8,056 nt of DNA from Clostridia bacterium (lineage in GTDB: Bacteria; Bacillota; Clostridia; Oscillospirales; CAG-272), in the NCBI GenBank assembly GCA_017457465.1, contig JAFTHJ010000001.1:1-8056 (forward strand), read 5' to 3'. A program made the position numbers and the translations under genes. Below are positions 6,057-8,056 of this stretch, in pieces; position 1 is the first letter of the stretch; each line of letters starts with the position of its first letter. The notes below the pieces were generated by a model. The model saw only the letters and a program-made list of their open reading frames with translations. It had not been told where the DNA came from and did not search any database.

Positions 6057-6085
6057 AAAAAGGTTGGAAAACTCCAACCTTTTTT
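6057..6085. terminator. Bidirectional terminator between GNAT and the amidohydrolase
   Basis: A perfect 12-bp stem, AAAAAGGTTGGA (6057-6068) with TCCAACCTTTTT (6073-6084), around an AAAC loop. T-runs flank it on both strands, so it can end the plus-strand GNAT transcript (6 nt after its stop) and the minus-strand amidohydrolase transcript (5 nt after its stop). Confidence 0.93.
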
Positions 6086-6089
6086 ATTA

Positions 6090-7151
6090 TCATTTCGTCG
6101 CTTCAAGAAACATTTCCAGCCAACGGGCGCTTCCCTGTCTATCGGGCATATCACCGATATCTTTGAGCATTTGCGCCGCGCACTCGCGGAGTCCTTCCAT
6201 ATCGACGGGTACAGGTGTCTCTCCGCCTGTATATCTGATATAATTATTATAGCAGATATTCTCCACCGCCCTCTCCGAGAGGTGAAGTCCGCGTATAACC
6301 TTGTCGGGAAAAGCGGGCATCGGAAACTCCGAGCTGTCGTGCGTTATCGCACTATATACAAGCCTGTGAAGCTCGGCATTATTATCCTTGTGATTGCCCG
6401 AGTCTGTGCCGAAAAGTATCCTCTCCGAATATTTCTCAAAGAAATCGTGCCATCCATCGGTATCCTTGGAAAAGGCGATATACATTTCCCAACCGGGTGT
6501 GAGGTCAAGTTTGACATTCGGGTACTTTTGCAGTATCTCCTCTGCCCTCTCACGGTACTCCGACAGGAAGAACATATGCGCAAGGATAACATTGAGCTTC
6601 GGATTCTTGTCGAGTCTTGCGAGAGTTTCTCTGTAATGCTCCTCACAGGAGAGATATGTTCCGTCGGCATAAGTCCAGCCCTTTGCTACCTCTTCCGCGC
6701 TCTGCCCCTCTCCCGTACCCCAGAAATTCTCGGGATCTCCAGAATGTATGGTTACGGGAGTTCCCCGCTTCTCGAGAAACTCGAACATCTTGTCGTAGCT
6801 CGGGTGGTCAAGTCCCTTGCCGAGAGCCTTTCTCACATTTGGCTTCATATGTATAAATTTAATACCGTCACAACCAAGCGAGAGAAGCTTTTCAACCTGT
6901 ATCTCATAGGGAATGTCGGCATAGACATCAAACTCGTGTACCGAACCAAACACCTTTATTCTCATTTTATCGTACTTTGATTTCCACCACAGAGCCGAAA
7001 GATTATAGACTATCTCGGCTTTCGGTGATGACACTATACACTGTATAGCAGTATCTGTAACGCCTATTGATACCATTGTGTCAAGTAGCTTTTGAACCCT
7101 TTCAGGGTCACTCATCGCCATGTGTATATGCGAATCGGCAAAACGTTTCAT
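6090..7151 (-). CDS. Amidohydrolase-family (Amidohydro_2 type) metal-dependent hydrolase
   Basis: A 353-residue TIM-barrel hydrolase or decarboxylase of the amidohydrolase superfamily, cytoplasmic (no signal peptide). The metal-site landmarks appear in order: DSHIHM with His8 and His10 on strand 1, GIKFIHMKP around Lys98/His101, VTIHSGDP with His136, VILAHMFF with His192, and ILFGTDSG with Asp250. The HxH, His, His, Asp set suggests a mono- or binuclear site; His101 or Lys98 could be the bridging position, which I cannot settle by eye. It may act on an amide, lactone or carboxylated ring; no substrate is implied by the neighbours. The ATG is behind GAGGG at good spacing. The gene has its own consensus promoter and ends at the terminator shared with the convergent GNAT gene, so it is a single-gene unit. 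Confidence 0.88.
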   Translation of the reverse strand: MKRFADSHIHMAMSDPERVQKLLDTMVSIGVTDTAIQCIVSSPKAEIVYNLSALWWKSKYDKMRIKVFGSVHEFDVYADIPYEIQVEKLLSLGCDGIKFIHMKPNVRKALGKGLDHPSYDKMFEFLEKRGTPVTIHSGDPENFWGTGEGQSAEEVAKGWTYADGTYLSCEEHYRETLARLDKNPKLNVILAHMFFLSEYRERAEEILQKYPNVKLDLTPGWEMYIAFSKDTDGWHDFFEKYSERILFGTDSGNHKDNNAELHRLVYSAITHDSSEFPMPAFPDKVIRGLHLSERAVENICYNNYIRYTGGETPVPVDMEGLRECAAQMLKDIGDMPDRQGSARWLEMFLEATK

Positions 7152-7186
7152 ATTTTCCCTCTTTTATTAATTTTTTAATTAAGCTC

Positions 7187-7215
7187 ATTATATATGTTAC
7201 AAGTTTTTTTGTCAA
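7187..7215 (-). promoter_or_regulatory. Consensus sigma-A promoter of the amidohydrolase gene
   Basis: Minus strand: -35 TTGACA (7215-7210), 17-bp spacer, -10 TATAAT (7192-7187), a perfect match to consensus. Transcription would start near 7180, about 30 nt before the ATG at 7151. No operator-like dyad was seen, so strong, possibly constitutive, expression is expected. Confidence 0.92.
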
Positions 7216-7314
7216 GAGATTTAATAAAAATTAATAGAAAGCCAAGATATTACCTTCAGAGTTTCAGTCTTTTTGAAAAGCAAAAATTTTTTTAAATTTT
7301 TTTCAAAAAAGGTA

Positions 7315-7343
7315 TTGCATTTTCAAAAAGAATGTGATATAAT
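7315..7343 (+). promoter_or_regulatory. Extended -10 promoter of tRNA-Glu, with AT-rich upstream tract
   Basis: Plus strand: -35 TTGCAT (7315-7320), 17-bp spacer, -10 TATAAT (7338-7343) preceded by TGA (extended -10). Transcription would start near 7350, 12 nt before the tRNA. Upstream, 7281-7311 is runs of A and T that suit an UP element, usual for stable RNA promoters. Confidence 0.87.
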
Positions 7344-7361
7344 AATCAAGCTGTCAAGTGA

Positions 7362-7436
7362 GGCCCGTTGGTCAAGCGGTTAAGACGCTAGCCTCTCACG
7401 CTGGAAACATGGGTTCGATTCCCGTACGGGTCACCA
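7362..7436 (+). tRNA. tRNA-Glu, anticodon CTC (reads GAG), CCA encoded
   Basis: The full cloverleaf can be drawn. The acceptor stem pairs GGCCCGT (7362-7368) with ACGGGTC (7426-7432), one G-U; the discriminator is A7433 and CCA is encoded at 7434-7436. The anticodon stem CTAGC (7388-7392) pairs with GCTGG (7400-7404) around loop CTCTCAC, with anticodon CTC at 7395-7397. The T arm ATGGG/CCCGT encloses TTCGATT. No intron. CTC is usually the extra glutamate isoacceptor beside TTC, so another tRNA-Glu gene is expected elsewhere in the genome. Confidence 0.97.
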
Positions 7437-7510
7437 AAAAGAAAACACACACCACACGGTGTGTGTTTTCTTTTTTGGTGACCAAGCGAACACACTCGCG
7501 CAAAACAGTA
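7417..7510 (+). repeat. Direct repeat copy A: tRNA tail, terminator and downstream flank
   Basis: Contains GATTCCCGTAC (7417-7427, end of tRNA-Glu), the CACACACC-ACAC-GGTGTGTG hairpin (7446-7465), its T-run and GGTGA (7477-7481), then CGAA, CACTCGC and CAGTA blocks. The same blocks recur in the same order about 203 bp downstream. Confidence 0.75.
7434..7478 (+). terminator. Very strong terminator beginning inside the tRNA CCA end
   Basis: An 18-bp perfect stem (7436-7453 with 7458-7475; core CACACACC/GGTGTGTG) has loop ACAC and a 3' side containing TTTTCTTTTTT. The pairing can take in the CC of the tRNA CCA end by bulging T7476. It ends the tRNA transcript, and is also symmetric enough to stop minus-strand transcription. 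Confidence 0.9.
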
Positions 7511-7552
7511 AAGCTTTGAATTTCAACTCACTTTGGCGCGAATTGGGTTCGA

Positions 7553-7603
7553 GAATCTGACGAAAGCCGTCGGGAGCTTGTTCACGGACGGCTCGGCAGA
7601 TTC
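7553..7603. other. Two-tier stem-loop between the repeat copies (structured RNA or repeat core)
   Basis: GAATCTG (7553-7559) pairs with CAGATTC (7597-7603) and, inside an ACGAA/CGG internal loop, AGCCGTC (7565-7571) pairs with GACGGCT (7587-7593), leaving a 15-nt loop. That is 14 perfect base pairs in two nested helices. The stretch is GC-richer than the flanking intergenic DNA. No promoter was seen directly upstream and the tRNA terminator precedes it, so expression is uncertain. No known RNA family was recognised. Confidence 0.5.
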
Positions 7604-7629
7604 CGCCGCCGAAGCATAAGCGCAGGGCG

Positions 7630-7712
7630 GATTCCCGTACAATTTACTTCACACACCACACGGTGTGTGTTTTCTTTTTGGTGATTACTCGAAGCCACTC
7701 GCAATATCAGTA
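7630..7712 (+). repeat. Direct repeat copy B, diverged, with a second terminator-like hairpin
   Basis: Carries GATTCCCGTAC (7630-7640) but no remaining tRNA, then CACACACC-ACAC-GGTGTGTG (7650-7669), TTTTCTTTTT, GGTGA (7680-7684), and the CGAA, CACTCGC and CAGTA blocks of copy A. The long left arm of the copy-A stem (AAAAAGAAAA) is lost, so the stem is 8 bp; with its T-run it still resembles a terminator. Confidence 0.75.
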
Positions 7713-7720
7713 TAAGTTCA

Positions 7721-7746
7721 GGGGAACCTTCATTAAAAGGTTCCCC
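7721..7746 (-). other. 3' hairpin after the DUF4867-like gene
   Basis: GGGGAACCTT (7721-7730) pairs perfectly with AAGGTTCCCC (7737-7746) around a 6-nt loop, 7 nt after the stop of the minus-strand gene. It looks like a terminator, but in the direction of transcription the run of seven U comes before the stem (7753-7747), not after it. It may instead protect the mRNA end or block transcription from the tRNA side. Confidence 0.6.
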
Positions 7747-7753
7747 AAAAAAA

Positions 7754-8056
7754 TTAATATTTAACCTTATAATTCTCTCCCACGATTCCCGCGGGAACGC
7801 CCTTTTCTACGAGCTCGGCACAATCGGGGTGGCAAAGTATCCACTTATTCTTATCCGACTGATAGGGGTTATCGCACTTATTCTCAATCGCGGTGTTGGT
7901 GTTCTTGGGAAGCGCTACGAGCGCGTAAAATCCGCTATCCGCTGCCTGACAGGGGCAATAGTGGAGCGAGGTAGCATAAACCTCCGCAAGTTCTCCCTTC
8001 TTCATATAGAAGCCCTTGATATCCTTGACATCAAGCTTTCCATCCTTGATATCCCA
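7754..8056 (-). CDS. DUF4867-like protein (C-terminal 100 residues, cut by window edge)
   Basis: The frame is open to the right window edge, so the ATG at 8005 is internal rather than the start. The visible 100 residues run from WDIKDGKLDV through FYMKKGELAEVYATSLHYCPCQ (about 17-37), ALVALPKNTNTA (45-56), KWILCHPDCAELVEKG (71-86) and GIVGENYKVKY at the end. The order 'DI.DG ... FY ... G ... E.YAT.LHY.PC ... LPK.TNT ... KNKW ... HP' agrees with what I recall of DUF4867, a cupin-like Bacillota family often found near sugar-catabolism genes; function is not established. His32 with the Cys34/Cys36 pair could bind metal, which is inference. Nothing upstream is visible to show an operon. A hairpin follows the stop. 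Family call by eye only. Confidence 0.7.
   Translation of the reverse strand, partial: WDIKDGKLDVKDIKGFYMKKGELAEVYATSLHYCPCQAADSGFYALVALPKNTNTAIENKCDNPYQSDKNKWILCHPDCAELVEKGVPAGIVGENYKVKY

Larger units (their letters stand above)
7437..7753. other. Gene-free stretch of about 320 bp between tRNA-Glu and the DUF4867-like gene
   Basis: It holds the tRNA terminator, the 7553-7603 stem-loop, the diverged repeat with a second hairpin, and the 3' hairpin of the next gene. No protein gene is supportable: the longest minus-strand frame (7431-7643) lacks ATG and GTG and runs antisense through the terminator into the tRNA. Confidence 0.7.

Noticed and set aside
6171..6980. Plus-strand frame of 269 codons opposite the amidohydrolase
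   Set aside because: Antisense shadow of a gene with clear metal-site motifs, promoter and terminator; no recognisable motifs of its own.
7266..7330. Inverted repeat CTTTTTGAAAA/TTTTCAAAAAG upstream of the tRNA
   Set aside because: The arms are runs of A and T in a low-complexity tract; chance pairing is likely and an UP element explains it.
7431..7643. Open minus-strand frame of about 70 codons behind tRNA-Glu
   Set aside because: It begins right after a TAA, has no ATG or GTG, no ribosome binding site, and ends inside the tRNA after crossing the terminator antisense. More likely structured non-coding or repeat DNA.
7417..7712. An integrated mobile element bounded by attL/attR in the tRNA
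   Set aside because: Only about 200 bp lie between the repeats, no integrase or other gene is present, and homology continues past the terminator, which fits a decayed tandem copy better.

Overview
The window looks like a stretch of chromosome from a Clostridia-type member of the Bacillota, possibly an Oscillospirales or Christensenellales gut lineage; the exact taxon is not decided by the sequence. Pointers are strong Shine-Dalgarno sites, clean sigma-A promoters, an HPr with both His15 and the regulatory Ser46, the rimM-trmD pair, and a DUF4867-like protein. By eye the sequence is moderately AT-rich, with very AT-rich intergenic regions. I see no phage gene, insertion sequence or CRISPR array.

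Layout. Most genes are on the minus strand. From the left: the N-terminal third or less of uvrC (cut by the window edge); a two-way terminator; ptsH (HPr) with its own promoter; then, reading leftwards from about 5380, a tight five-gene minus-strand run: rimM, trmD, a large polytopic O-antigen-ligase-like protein, and two tandem single-pass membrane proteins that resemble DUF4330. The run ends at a hairpin near 930-953. Facing the other way from the rimM promoter is a GNAT acetyltransferase of the spermidine/diamine acetyltransferase type. It converges on a TIM-barrel amidohydrolase and the two share a two-way terminator. A tRNA-Glu(CTC) gene with promoter and terminator follows on the plus strand. 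Then comes about 300 bp without a gene, holding a diverged duplicate of the tRNA-tail/terminator segment and a strong two-tier stem-loop. The window closes with the C-terminal part of a DUF4867-like protein.

How the genes may work together. RimM and TrmD serve ribosome assembly and tRNA m1G37 modification and are often neighbours; here the usual rpsP upstream and rplS downstream are both missing. The rimM-trmD promoter instead also drives, by spacing and stop/Shine-Dalgarno overlaps, a polysaccharide ligase/polymerase-like membrane protein and two small extracytoplasmic proteins. These last three form the most plausible uncharacterised unit: a surface-glycan ligase with two anchored partners. 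The remaining genes (HPr, GNAT, amidohydrolase, DUF4867-like) look like independent metabolic or regulatory units with their own signals.

The most unusual non-coding features are (1) the rimM/GNAT divergent promoter region, where both promoters share a 13-nt -35/spacer sequence and a repeated CAACAGTTTT motif, and (2) the duplicated terminator and large hairpin behind tRNA-Glu.
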